This document shows positions 33,866 through 42,677 of a DNA stretch of 64,000 bases, piece by piece. This stretch comes from Emticicia sp. 21SJ11W-3 (lineage in GTDB: Bacteria > Bacteroidota > Bacteroidia > Cytophagales > Spirosomataceae), in the NCBI RefSeq assembly GCF_024138715.1, contig NZ_CP092074.1, positions 3,410,001-3,474,000 of the forward strand, in the 5' to 3' direction. The notes beneath the pieces were generated by a model, which saw only the letters and a program-made list of their open reading frames with translations, ran no database searches and was not told where the DNA came from. Both the position numbers and the translations under genes were made by a program. Position 1 is the stretch's first letter. Each line of letters begins with the position of its first letter.

Positions 33866-35881
33866 ATGTTCAGAATAAATTTTTTCGCCTTAACCTTTAC
33901 ACTATTATGGTCCGTCGCCGGTTTTGCCCAGCAAATACAAACCATCTGGCTCGACGACCTGCCGATTCAATCATTCTCTGAAGGACTCAGACCTGCTGTT
34001 GGCAAAAAAAACTATCAGGGAGATACGCTGCGCATCAACGGCCGCAGATACAGCCGCGGTATTGGTGCGCAGTCGCCCTGTGTGTTAGCCTTTGCATTGA
34101 ATGGGCACGCACGCAGTTTTACGGCCTTAATTGGAGCCGACGACATGGGCAATAAAGACCTGCCCCTGACTTTTTATGTACTGGGCGACGGCAAAGTACT
34201 GTTTGAAAGCAAACCCATACGCATTGGAGACACCCCACAGCCTGTTTCGGTAAATCTGCAGGGTATCAAACAACTGGGATTGCTGGTTACCGACCCCGTT
34301 GGTGGCATTAACAACAAAAGAACTTACTGCAACTGGATAGACGCCCGGCTGGAAATGGCAGCCGGACATGCGCCGGAACACGTAATAACCCAAGGCGAAA
34401 AATATATACTTACTCCCAGGCCGTCGGCTAAGCCGCGAATCAATTCAGCCAGATTATTTGGCGCAACACCCGGCAATCCGTTTTTATACACCATTGCCGC
34501 TACCGGCCAAAAACCACTCAGTTTTGCAGCCAGCCCATTGCCTGAGGGGCTGACCATTGACCGCCAGACAGGCATAATTACCGGAAAAGTAACCCAAAAA
34601 GGAACCTATCAGACAACCATTTCGGCACGTAATGCGCTGGGGGTATCTACCCGTAACTTAACCATTGTTATTGGCGATACCATTGCACTTACCCCACCCA
34701 TTGGCTGGAATGGCTGGAACTCGTGGGAGGCTAACATTGACCGCGAAAAAGTGATTGCCTCTGCTGACGCGATGGTGAAATCGGGTCTGAAAGACCACGG
34801 CTGGACCTACATAAATATTGACGACGCCTGGCAGGGTGAACACAGCGGCCCGGAATCGGCCTTGCAACCGAACAGTAAGTTTCCGGACATGAAAGGCCTG
34901 TTTGACTACATCCATTCATTGGGGCTGAAAGCCGGGCTCTACTCAACCCCATATATATCAAGCTATGGCGGATACGCCGGGGCATCGTCTGACTTTGAGA
35001 AAGGTGGCGAGAACCATGAGTCTATCATCGTAAACCGCCGGTCATTTAACCGCATTGCCAAATACAGATTTGAAGAAGCCGATGCCCGGCAAATGGCAGC
35101 ATGGGGGGTAGATTTTCTGAAATATGACTGGCGGATTGACGTAAACTCTGCCGAAAGAATGCGCAATGCCCTCAACAAGTCGGGGCGTGATGTGGTCTTC
35201 AGCCTTTCAAATAATGCCCCGTTCGACAAAGTAAAAGATTGGGTGCGTACCTCAAATATGTACCGCACCGGGCCAGATATTAAAGACAGCTGGACAAGCC
35301 TTTATATGACTTCTTTCTCGCTCGACAAGTGGTCGCCCTACAGCGGGCATGGCCATTGGGCAGACCCCGACATGATGATTGTAGGCAAGGTAGCCATTGG
35401 CTCTGAGATGCACGATACCCGCCTGACACCCGACGAACAATACAGCCACGTGAGCTTGTTCAGCCTGCTGGCTGCCCCGCTGCTGATTGGCTGCCCCATT
35501 GAACAGCTGGACGATTTCACGCTTAATCTGCTATCGAACGATGAAGTGATAGAAATTAATCAGGACCCACTGGGCAAAGCTGCCCGGCTGATAGCCAACA
35601 AAAACGGCGTTGAAATATGGAAAAAACCACTGGAAGACGGCTCTTTTGCCATTGGCCTTTTTTACACCGCCGACTTCGGCAAAAGTCCGCAGTCTTATTT
35701 TCACTGGGGTAACGAAAAACCCACCGTTTTCACCCTCAATCTGGCTGAAATAGGCCTGAGCGGCAACTATCAGCTTCGCGACGTCTGGCGGCAGAAAAAC
35801 CTGGGGCGTTTCAGTAGTACTTTTAAAACCCCCATCAGGCATCATGGGGTGGTGCTGCTAAGGGCAACACCTGTCAAATAA
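33866..35881 (+). CDS. GH27 alpha-galactosidase with N-terminal NPCBM and Ig-like domains, copy B
   Basis: A 671-aa paralogue of the upstream GH27 gene with the same domain order: signal peptide, NPCBM (about 26-165), Ig-like domain (about 190-270), GH27 barrel from PPIGWNGWNSW, and a C-terminal sandwich. The catalytic residues are Asp421 in FLKYDWRID and Asp471 in RTGPDIKDSW. The catalytic domain is close to copy A. The N-terminal 100-200 residues are less similar, and the loop after YISSYGGYAG differs (FEKGGENHES versus YPHGRITDSI). The loop difference suggests related but distinct substrates or linkages. It starts 17 bp after copy A and is followed by the 513-aa gene at 29 bp. Confidence 0.93.
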   Translation: MFRINFFALTFTLLWSVAGFAQQIQTIWLDDLPIQSFSEGLRPAVGKKNYQGDTLRINGRRYSRGIGAQSPCVLAFALNGHARSFTALIGADDMGNKDLPLTFYVLGDGKVLFESKPIRIGDTPQPVSVNLQGIKQLGLLVTDPVGGINNKRTYCNWIDARLEMAAGHAPEHVITQGEKYILTPRPSAKPRINSARLFGATPGNPFLYTIAATGQKPLSFAASPLPEGLTIDRQTGIITGKVTQKGTYQTTISARNALGVSTRNLTIVIGDTIALTPPIGWNGWNSWEANIDREKVIASADAMVKSGLKDHGWTYINIDDAWQGEHSGPESALQPNSKFPDMKGLFDYIHSLGLKAGLYSTPYISSYGGYAGASSDFEKGGENHESIIVNRRSFNRIAKYRFEEADARQMAAWGVDFLKYDWRIDVNSAERMRNALNKSGRDVVFSLSNNAPFDKVKDWVRTSNMYRTGPDIKDSWTSLYMTSFSLDKWSPYSGHGHWADPDMMIVGKVAIGSEMHDTRLTPDEQYSHVSLFSLLAAPLLIGCPIEQLDDFTLNLLSNDEVIEINQDPLGKAARLIANKNGVEIWKKPLEDGSFAIGLFYTADFGKSPQSYFHWGNEKPTVFTLNLAEIGLSGNYQLRDVWRQKNLGRFSSTFKTPIRHHGVVLLRATPVK

Positions 35882-35910
35882 TTTTATATCTCTATTAATC
35901 GGCAGGCACA

Positions 35911-37452
35911 ATGAGCAAAACTATTTTCATACTGGCTTTCGTGCTGGGTTTCATCAGCACACAGGCACAGCAAAGCAGCCCCTTATATAGCAAAAGCTTT
36001 ACTTACAAAACTCTTTCTGCCTATCAGAAAAAACTATTTGATACTTTTCTGAACAGCGAAATACCCCCCGGTGTAAAGGCAGAAATTACGCTGACAGACC
36101 ATGCCAGCCTGCGCTCAAAAACCAGAGTGGCACAGGCACTGCTGTTCAGAAACGCACCCGGCGACATTGAACAGGCAAAAGTTATTCTGAAATGGATTTT
36201 GCAAAACCAGTATCAGGACGAAACCTCTGAACTGTACGGCATCTGGAAAACCTCAGTGCTGAACGACAGATTCGATAAAAACTGGCGGGAGTTTATCGGC
36301 TGCGACCTCATCATCATCCGTCAGAAATACAGACACCTGCTGCCTGCCGACTTGCTGAAAGACATAGATACAGGGCTGCTGCACGCGGCAAAAGGTGCTT
36401 TTAAAAGAAACGTAGGCGCCGACTACACCAATATATCTATCATGAGCGCCTTTCTGATGGAATACACAGGCACTGCACTGGGTATTGATTACCTGCAAAA
36501 AGCAGGAGTGGCCAAGGCCCAAGCCATATTCAGGCTGTATCAGGCGCACAAAACTTTCAGCGAATACAATTCGCCTACTTATTATGGTGTAAACCTGATT
36601 GGCCTGGCCTTATGGCGCGAAATGTCATTTTCGAAAGAACTGCGCGAAATGGCGCATTCGCTTGAAAAAGATTTCTGGCAGGAAATTGTGCTGTTCTATA
36701 ACCCTGTGCTAAAGAACATGGCCGGGCCGTATTTCAGAGGCTATGGCATGGAAATGACCCGCTACTTGTCCATCACCGGAATATGGATGGCGCTGGCAGT
36801 TGACAACGAAGCCCTGGCGCCCATACCTGCCGGAATAGGCCGCAAATATGGAGAAATGAGCAACCTCAGCACTATTTTTCATCTGGGGCTGTCAATCCCC
36901 GTTGCGGCGCTTCAATCCATGAAAGCCCAATCGTTTCCGGTATTTGTAAACAGAGACGTACCAAATAATTACACCGGAGACAGTATCAAAGCCGTAAGTG
37001 CTGCCATCTATAAGAACTGGATGATGGGCGCCATGTGGGGCAATAAGCGCGTATGGGAACAAATAAAGACCGGAACCATACACTGGAAAAATACCAGCGG
37101 CACAACCGGATGGCTGGCCATACAGGGCGACGGCCACACCAATTTAAAAACCACCCGCACCACCATGCAGATTTTCAGCAGCAGCCCGGAGGCGCATCAG
37201 CTTGAAGTGCTGGTTTACAGCCCGGCTACGCTGCCCGACCATTTTATGAAACAGAACTGGAACTTATCGGGTTTTGCAATGCAGGTAAAAACCAGCCTGA
37301 AGGTATTAAACATAGAAAAAACCGACCCCAAAACGGCCGAGAAAAAATATGCCATAGCAGACGACGTACCGTTTTTCTATAAAATAACGTATGAGGTGCC
37401 TGCCATGCAGAACCTGACACAACCCATCATTGAAATAACACCCGGAAAATAA
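35911..37452 (+). CDS. exported protein of unrecognised family, predicted helical toroid
   Basis: A 513-aa protein with signal peptide (SKTIFILAFVLGFISTQAQ). Residues 60-330 are helical and contain conserved-looking polar blocks: NVGADYTNISIMSAFLMEY, TFSEYNSPTYYGVNLIGLAL and PYFRGYGMEMTRYL. The second and third look like active-site segments of alpha-toroid lyases or hydrolases, rich in Tyr, Asn and Glu. The C-terminal part is beta-rich (HQLEVLVYSPATLPDHF). No known CAZy family was assigned. Its location between GH27 and the oxidoreductase points to a role in trimming or eliminating a sugar. It differs from the 568-aa gene in sequence but shares the predicted plan. Confidence 0.75.
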   Translation: MSKTIFILAFVLGFISTQAQQSSPLYSKSFTYKTLSAYQKKLFDTFLNSEIPPGVKAEITLTDHASLRSKTRVAQALLFRNAPGDIEQAKVILKWILQNQYQDETSELYGIWKTSVLNDRFDKNWREFIGCDLIIIRQKYRHLLPADLLKDIDTGLLHAAKGAFKRNVGADYTNISIMSAFLMEYTGTALGIDYLQKAGVAKAQAIFRLYQAHKTFSEYNSPTYYGVNLIGLALWREMSFSKELREMAHSLEKDFWQEIVLFYNPVLKNMAGPYFRGYGMEMTRYLSITGIWMALAVDNEALAPIPAGIGRKYGEMSNLSTIFHLGLSIPVAALQSMKAQSFPVFVNRDVPNNYTGDSIKAVSAAIYKNWMMGAMWGNKRVWEQIKTGTIHWKNTSGTTGWLAIQGDGHTNLKTTRTTMQIFSSSPEAHQLEVLVYSPATLPDHFMKQNWNLSGFAMQVKTSLKVLNIEKTDPKTAEKKYAIADDVPFFYKITYEVPAMQNLTQPIIEITPGK

Positions 37453-37478
37453 TTTATTCAACCCTACATTATATAAAA

Positions 37479-38804
37479 ATGAGTTCTCGCAGAAATTTTA
37501 TCAGAAACACTGCCGCAACACTAGGCGGATTAGGTTTAATGGAATTGTTGCCCCTTGAAGCGCTGGCATCTATCAGAAAAAAAGTTGCCCCCAGCGACAG
37601 AATCAACGTGGGCCTGATTGGGGTAAAAAACCAGGGCTTTAATAACATAAGGGCATTTCTGAAAATAAATGAAATTAACCTGACAGCCATTTGTGATGTA
37701 GACGACGAACAACTGGACAAACGCAAAGCCGACCTGAGCAAGGCGGGTTTCCCGAATCTGAAAGTGTATAAAGACTACCGCAAAATGCTGGAAGACAAAG
37801 AGCTGGATGCCGTGCTGGTAGCCACACCAGACCACTGGCATTGCCTGCAACTGGTTGACAGCCTGTCGGCCGGTAAGCACGTATATGTAGAAAAACCAGT
37901 GGCCAACTCTATTGCCGAAGCCAAAGCTATGGTACGCGCCGTTGAGGCATCTGGCAAGGTTGTGCAGGTAAACCAGTGGCAACGCAGCCAAAAACACTTT
38001 AAAGATGCCGTTGCGTTTGTAAAATCGGGCCAGTTGGGTACCATCATCAATACCAAAACCTGGATGTACCGCGGCACTACTCCCCTGCCCAATGTGGCCA
38101 ACGGCCCCGTGCCTGCAGGTGTAGACTATGATATGTGGCTGGGCCCGGCACTTAAAAGGCCATTTAATTCCAACCGGTTTCATTACGAGTTCAGGTGGTT
38201 CTGGGACTACGCCGGTGGCCTGATGTGCGACTGGGGGGTGCACCTGATAGACATTGTTTTGTGGGGCATGGGCGCCAGCGAGCCGCTGTCGGTATCGTCG
38301 GTAGGTGGTAAAAGGCTTTTCCCGGACGACCCGCGCGAAACACCGGATTACATTCATGTAACGTATGACTTCGGCTCATTCTCTAACACCTGGGAACACT
38401 ACATGGGCATTGGTGCCGGGCAATATGGCAAAGGCCACGGCATTGCGTTTATTGGCACCAAAGGAACCCTGGTAGTAACCCGCAACGGCTGGGAGGTAAT
38501 ACCTGAAAAAGACGGTAAGGGATTCAGGATGGAGGCCGTTCCGTTGATTGAGAAGTCTGACAACGGGCTGGAACTACACGCCAGAAACTTTGTGGACGTA
38601 ATGAAAAACGGCAAACCTGAACAACTGGCCTGCCCTATACACGCCGGAGCCACCGTGGCCATTAATGCACACATGGGTAATGTATCTCTCAGAAGCGGCG
38701 ACAGAATCCATTGGGATGCCGCCAAAGGAAAATTTGACAACAAAAAGGCCAACGCGCTTATAAAACCAACCTACCATAATGGTTTTGTATTCCCAAAAGT
38801 TTAA
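37479..38804 (+). CDS. Gfo/Idh/MocA-family oxidoreductase with Tat-type leader
   Basis: A 441-aa NAD(P)-binding sugar oxidoreductase or GH109-like enzyme. A twin-arginine leader (SSRRNFIRNTAATLGGLGL) indicates export with bound cofactor. The Rossmann domain contains GLIGVKNQG (about 45-53), and the EKP motif is VEKPVA at about 137-142. The substrate domain has WDYAGGLMCDWGVHLIDIV with the usual Asp/His pair. Family members oxidise or reduce sugar carbons, and the GH109 branch uses NAD in glycoside cleavage. Its place in an operon with a DUF1080 protein suits a 3-keto sugar route. GH109 versus dehydrogenase cannot be settled by eye. Confidence 0.9.
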   Translation: MSSRRNFIRNTAATLGGLGLMELLPLEALASIRKKVAPSDRINVGLIGVKNQGFNNIRAFLKINEINLTAICDVDDEQLDKRKADLSKAGFPNLKVYKDYRKMLEDKELDAVLVATPDHWHCLQLVDSLSAGKHVYVEKPVANSIAEAKAMVRAVEASGKVVQVNQWQRSQKHFKDAVAFVKSGQLGTIINTKTWMYRGTTPLPNVANGPVPAGVDYDMWLGPALKRPFNSNRFHYEFRWFWDYAGGLMCDWGVHLIDIVLWGMGASEPLSVSSVGGKRLFPDDPRETPDYIHVTYDFGSFSNTWEHYMGIGAGQYGKGHGIAFIGTKGTLVVTRNGWEVIPEKDGKGFRMEAVPLIEKSDNGLELHARNFVDVMKNGKPEQLACPIHAGATVAINAHMGNVSLRSGDRIHWDAAKGKFDNKKANALIKPTYHNGFVFPKV

Positions 38805-38858
38805 ATTTCTGGTGATATAGATTTGTTCAGTTTTTTCAATCAATCCACCTTTAATTGC

Positions 38859-41126
38859 ATGAGAAGCTTAGCGCCTGCCATTCTGTTATTATTATTATTT
38901 TTTGAAGCCCGCTGTCAGGAACCTTTTCGCTTGCGGACAGATAAGCTGCTGAATACCCATCAGGTTTACGAAAGGGGCTTTCTGGTCGACATACCGCTTG
39001 ATTCGGCCCTAAAACAGCAAAGGTATTATCAGTTTGCCTATATAAGCAACCCAAAACCGGTATTAAGCTGGGAAACACCCCGGGAGGCCGGCGGCGTAAC
39101 TGCCTGCCAGATTCTGGTAGCCACTGATGACCGGCTGCTGCAAAGCAACCGTGCCGACTTGTGGGATTCGCAAAAAATCAGTTCCCGTAAAAATCAGGTG
39201 GTTTATCAGGGCAAACCGCTTAGACCCGGCACTATTATTTACTGGAAAGTGCGCACCTGGAACCAAAAAGGCGTTGCCTCGGCCTATTCGGCAACAGCAG
39301 CCTTTTATCTGAGCGAACCTGACCCCGCCGAGCCGTTTGCCCACCAGCCGCTGTTGGCAGAAATGCAACAACCCCGGCAGATAATAAAAACCACGGCAAA
39401 CAGCTATTTTTTTGACTTCGGGAAAGATGCACTGGCGCAGATATCTTTGCACCTGACAAGCCCTGTAACTGATTCAATCTGGATTGAAGTGGGCGAAGCA
39501 TTGGAAAAACCCGGAGTAATAAACAAAAACGCCGGTAGAAACATCCGCTATCATCAACAAAGAATACGGGTGAAGGCCGGTAAGCACAGCTACGTGATAA
39601 ACTGGCTACCCAACGAAAAACGGAATAGCCGGAATCCGGTTCAGATGCCCGCTTATATAGGCGAGGTGTATCCTTTCAGGTATTTGAGCCTGCATAACTT
39701 TCAGGGCAGCATCAACCCGCAATCTGTACAAAGAAAAATAGTTTTTTATCCGTTTGATGAAACCGCTTCTTCATTCAGCTCGGCAGATACGGTACTGAAC
39801 CAGATATGGGACCTCTGCAAGTATTCAATGAAAGCCACCAGCTTTACCGGTTATTATGTAGACGGCGACCGCGAGCGGGTTCCTTACGAGGCCGATGCGC
39901 TGATTAATCAGTTGTCGCACTATGCGGTTGATGCCGAATACAGCATTGGCAGGCGGTCGATGAATTACCTTATTTATCACCCTACCTGGCCCACCGAATG
40001 GAGCCTGCAAAATGTATTGATAGCCTGGAACGATTATCAATACACAGGCGATGACCTGCTGCTCAGAAAATACTACACCGAACTGCAGCACAAAATACTG
40101 ATGCCACTTGCCGGTCCGGACGGCCTGATAAGCACCCGAACCAATAAACAAACCGATGATTTTCTGAAGACCATTCATATAACCGCCACGTTTGATAACC
40201 GCCGCGGCCTGCATGACAATGTAGACTGGCCTCAAACCGGCGACTACATTGGTACCGAAAAAGAATATAAAGGAGAAACCGATGGCTTTGTGTACAATAC
40301 CTATAACGCGGTTATTAACGCCTATTATTACCGTAATCTGGTATTGATGAGCCAGATAGCCGCCATACTGGGCAAAACAGCCGACGCACAATTGTATGCC
40401 ACTAAAGCAGCAGCGGTTTCGGGCGCTTTTCTGAAAACGTTTCAGGATACCCGCACGGGCTTAATAAAAGACGGCGACAGCACCAGCCACACCTCTTTAC
40501 ATGCCAATATGTTTGCACTGGCCTTTGGGCTGGTGCCGCCAAAAGACAAGGCAAAGGTGGTGCAGTTTATTAAAACCCGAAAAATGGCTTGCAGCGTGTA
40601 CGGCGCACAGTTTCTGATGGATGCCCTCTATGAAGCCGGAGAACCCGACTATGCCCTGCAATTGCTGACATCAACCGCACAGCGCAGCTGGTATAACATG
40701 ATAAGGGTGGGCTCTACCATTACACTTGAAGCCTGGGACAAAGTCTATAAGCCGAATCTGGACTGGAACCACGCCTGGGGCGCAGCGCCCGGTAATATTA
40801 TTGTGCGGAAGCTGATGGGTGTAGAACCCCTTGAACCGGGTTTTACTACTTTCAGTATAAAACCACAGCCGGGCAGCCTGGCATGGACATCGCTTAAAAC
40901 CCCTACCATCAAGGGTCCTGTGCAGGTTTCTTTCAATAGAACCGCCACAGTATTTACCATGAAAGCAGAGGTACCCGGTGGCACGCGGGCCATGATTTAC
41001 ATACCTGCCGATACAACCAAAAAGCAACTGACCATTAACGGGCAAGCAAGCCGCATAAAACCCGGTAACGGTTATTATATAATACCCAATGCAGGCCCCG
41101 GCCACTATACATTTGAACTGAAGTAA
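38859..41126 (+). CDS. GH78-type alpha-L-rhamnosidase
   Basis: The ATG at 38859 opens the signal peptide (RSLAPAILLLLLFFEARC), so the upstream TTG at 38823 is not used. The 755-aa protein has an N-terminal fibronectin/sandwich region (about 30-160), a CBM67-like or jelly-roll part (about 165-300) and an alpha/alpha-barrel from about 305. The catalytic-loop segment VDGDRERVPYEAD lies at about 334-346, where typical GH78 has the DxxRxE-GWTGD pattern, and Glu339 is the likely acid. SHTSLHANMFALAFGL and LEPGFTTFSIKPQPG near the end also fit GH78. It should release alpha-rhamnose. The VPYEAD loop replaces the common GWTGD, so specificity may differ. The stop overlaps an ATG of the sulfatase frame. 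Confidence 0.85.
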   Translation: MRSLAPAILLLLLFFEARCQEPFRLRTDKLLNTHQVYERGFLVDIPLDSALKQQRYYQFAYISNPKPVLSWETPREAGGVTACQILVATDDRLLQSNRADLWDSQKISSRKNQVVYQGKPLRPGTIIYWKVRTWNQKGVASAYSATAAFYLSEPDPAEPFAHQPLLAEMQQPRQIIKTTANSYFFDFGKDALAQISLHLTSPVTDSIWIEVGEALEKPGVINKNAGRNIRYHQQRIRVKAGKHSYVINWLPNEKRNSRNPVQMPAYIGEVYPFRYLSLHNFQGSINPQSVQRKIVFYPFDETASSFSSADTVLNQIWDLCKYSMKATSFTGYYVDGDRERVPYEADALINQLSHYAVDAEYSIGRRSMNYLIYHPTWPTEWSLQNVLIAWNDYQYTGDDLLLRKYYTELQHKILMPLAGPDGLISTRTNKQTDDFLKTIHITATFDNRRGLHDNVDWPQTGDYIGTEKEYKGETDGFVYNTYNAVINAYYYRNLVLMSQIAAILGKTADAQLYATKAAAVSGAFLKTFQDTRTGLIKDGDSTSHTSLHANMFALAFGLVPPKDKAKVVQFIKTRKMACSVYGAQFLMDALYEAGEPDYALQLLTSTAQRSWYNMIRVGSTITLEAWDKVYKPNLDWNHAWGAAPGNIIVRKLMGVEPLEPGFTTFSIKPQPGSLAWTSLKTPTIKGPVQVSFNRTATVFTMKAEVPGGTRAMIYIPADTTKKQLTINGQASRIKPGNGYYIIPNAGPGHYTFELK

Positions 41127-41152
41127 TGCAACAAGAATCATTTTTTCTGACC

Positions 41153-42664
41153 ATGAATAAAAAAAACACCCTCTGCACCCTGCTATGCTTTTTTGTGCTG
41201 TCGGCAGGTTTTGCGCAGAAACCCAACATAGTTTACATACTGGCTGACGATCTGGGTATCGGAGACGTATCATCTTACAACCCTAATGGTAGAATTTATA
41301 CCGAAAACATTGATAAACTGGCGCAATCGGGGGTTCGGTTTACTGATGCCCACACTACCTCGGCCGTTTGCACCCCTACCCGTTACAGTATTATGACAGG
41401 CCGTTACAACTGGCGCACCACCATGAAAAAAGGTGTGCTGCACGGTTATGACACCCCATTGATAGACCCAAAACGCGAAACTGTGGCATCTTACCTAAAA
41501 AAGCAGGGCTATAAAACGGGTATGGTGGGCAAATGGCACCTGGGCATGACCTGGGGCAACATTGAAGCAGGCGAAAAAAAGGTGGATTTCAGCAAGCAGG
41601 TGCGTAACAGCCCGAACAGCAATGGTTTCGACTACTCGTTCATTATTCCTGCGTCTTTAGATATGCCCCCTTATGCCTACGTAGAAAACGGCTTCTGTAC
41701 AGCTATACCCAAAGATACCTGCGAAGGCCGCAAAGGCATTGAGCTGTTCAGAGCTGGCATAAGCGCCCCCGATTTTAAACCGGAAGATGTCATTGGCAGG
41801 TTTACAGAAAAGGCGCTGTCGTTCATCAACCAGAACGCCAATAAAGAAAAACCCTTCTTTTTGTATTTTCCGCTGGCGGCGCCGCATACGCCTGTGCTAC
41901 CAATCGGCGATTTTGTGGGCAAAAGCAAGGTGTCTCCCTATGGCGATTTTGTACTGATGGTAGATGACGTAGTAAAACAGGTAGTGGCTACTCTGAAAAA
42001 GAACGGTATTTACGACAACACCCTTATTGTTTTTACGTCAGACAACGGCTTTGCCAATTCGGCCAACCTGCAGGCGCAACTATCAAAAGGGCATAATCCG
42101 TCTATAGATTACCGCGGGCTGAAAACCGACATTTACGAAGGTGGCCATCGTGTGCCTTTTATTGTTCATTGGGGCAAGGTAATAAAAACCGGAAAAGTGT
42201 CAGACCAGTTGCTTTGCAGCACCGATTTTTTCAGAACCGTAGCCGAGCTGAACAAAACCAGCCTGAAAGACAACGTGGCCGAAGACAGCTACAGTTTTTT
42301 AAGCGAATTAACAGGCCGTAAACCTACCCATGCCCCGCGTGCTTCGGTTATTCATCATTCGTCTAACGGATATTTTGCTATCAGAAAAGGTAAATGGAAA
42401 CTGATTATGTGTTCGCACTCGGGCGGTAACGGCAAACCCAAAGAAGACAGCGAAGAAGCAAAATCGCTACCGCCGATTCAGCTCTATGACCTGTCGGCAG
42501 ACATAGCCGAAACCCGGAATGTGTACGCCGCACACCCTGAAGTAGTAAAAGAACTGACCGCCCTGCTTACCAAAAATGTAAAAGATGGCCGAAGCACACA
42601 AGGTAAAATACGAACCAACGACGGCCCTGCCTACTGGAGCCAGCTTACCTGGCTGGGTAAATAA
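41153..42664 (+). CDS. type I sulfatase, Cys type
   Basis: A 503-aa exported sulfatase (start 41153; an ATG at 41126 overlapping the previous stop is in frame). The signal peptide is NKKNTLCTLLCFFVLSAGFA. The first metal-binding segment is PNIVYILADDLGIGD at about 24-38. The modification site is Cys73 in VCTPTRYSIMTGRY, matching CxPxR. That Cys must be turned to formylglycine by a maturation enzyme, which is not encoded in this window. TSDNGFAN and RVPFIVHWGK are typical later motifs. It would remove sulfate esters from the glycan before or after the glycosidases act, so it implies a sulfated target. The position (O2, O3, O6) is not predictable. Confidence 0.93.
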   Translation: MNKKNTLCTLLCFFVLSAGFAQKPNIVYILADDLGIGDVSSYNPNGRIYTENIDKLAQSGVRFTDAHTTSAVCTPTRYSIMTGRYNWRTTMKKGVLHGYDTPLIDPKRETVASYLKKQGYKTGMVGKWHLGMTWGNIEAGEKKVDFSKQVRNSPNSNGFDYSFIIPASLDMPPYAYVENGFCTAIPKDTCEGRKGIELFRAGISAPDFKPEDVIGRFTEKALSFINQNANKEKPFFLYFPLAAPHTPVLPIGDFVGKSKVSPYGDFVLMVDDVVKQVVATLKKNGIYDNTLIVFTSDNGFANSANLQAQLSKGHNPSIDYRGLKTDIYEGGHRVPFIVHWGKVIKTGKVSDQLLCSTDFFRTVAELNKTSLKDNVAEDSYSFLSELTGRKPTHAPRASVIHHSSNGYFAIRKGKWKLIMCSHSGGNGKPKEDSEEAKSLPPIQLYDLSADIAETRNVYAAHPEVVKELTALLTKNVKDGRSTQGKIRTNDGPAYWSQLTWLGK

Positions 42665-42677
42665 TATAGATTGAAAA

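Noticed and set aside
37536-38357. Long antisense open frame of 273 codons opposite the Gfo/Idh/MocA gene
   Set aside because: It lies wholly inside a well-supported gene and its translation has no family-like motifs. It is a by-product of codon use on the other strand.
39825-41273. Antisense frames of about 190-200 codons over the rhamnosidase
   Set aside because: They overlap a gene with a recognised family and have no start context or motifs.
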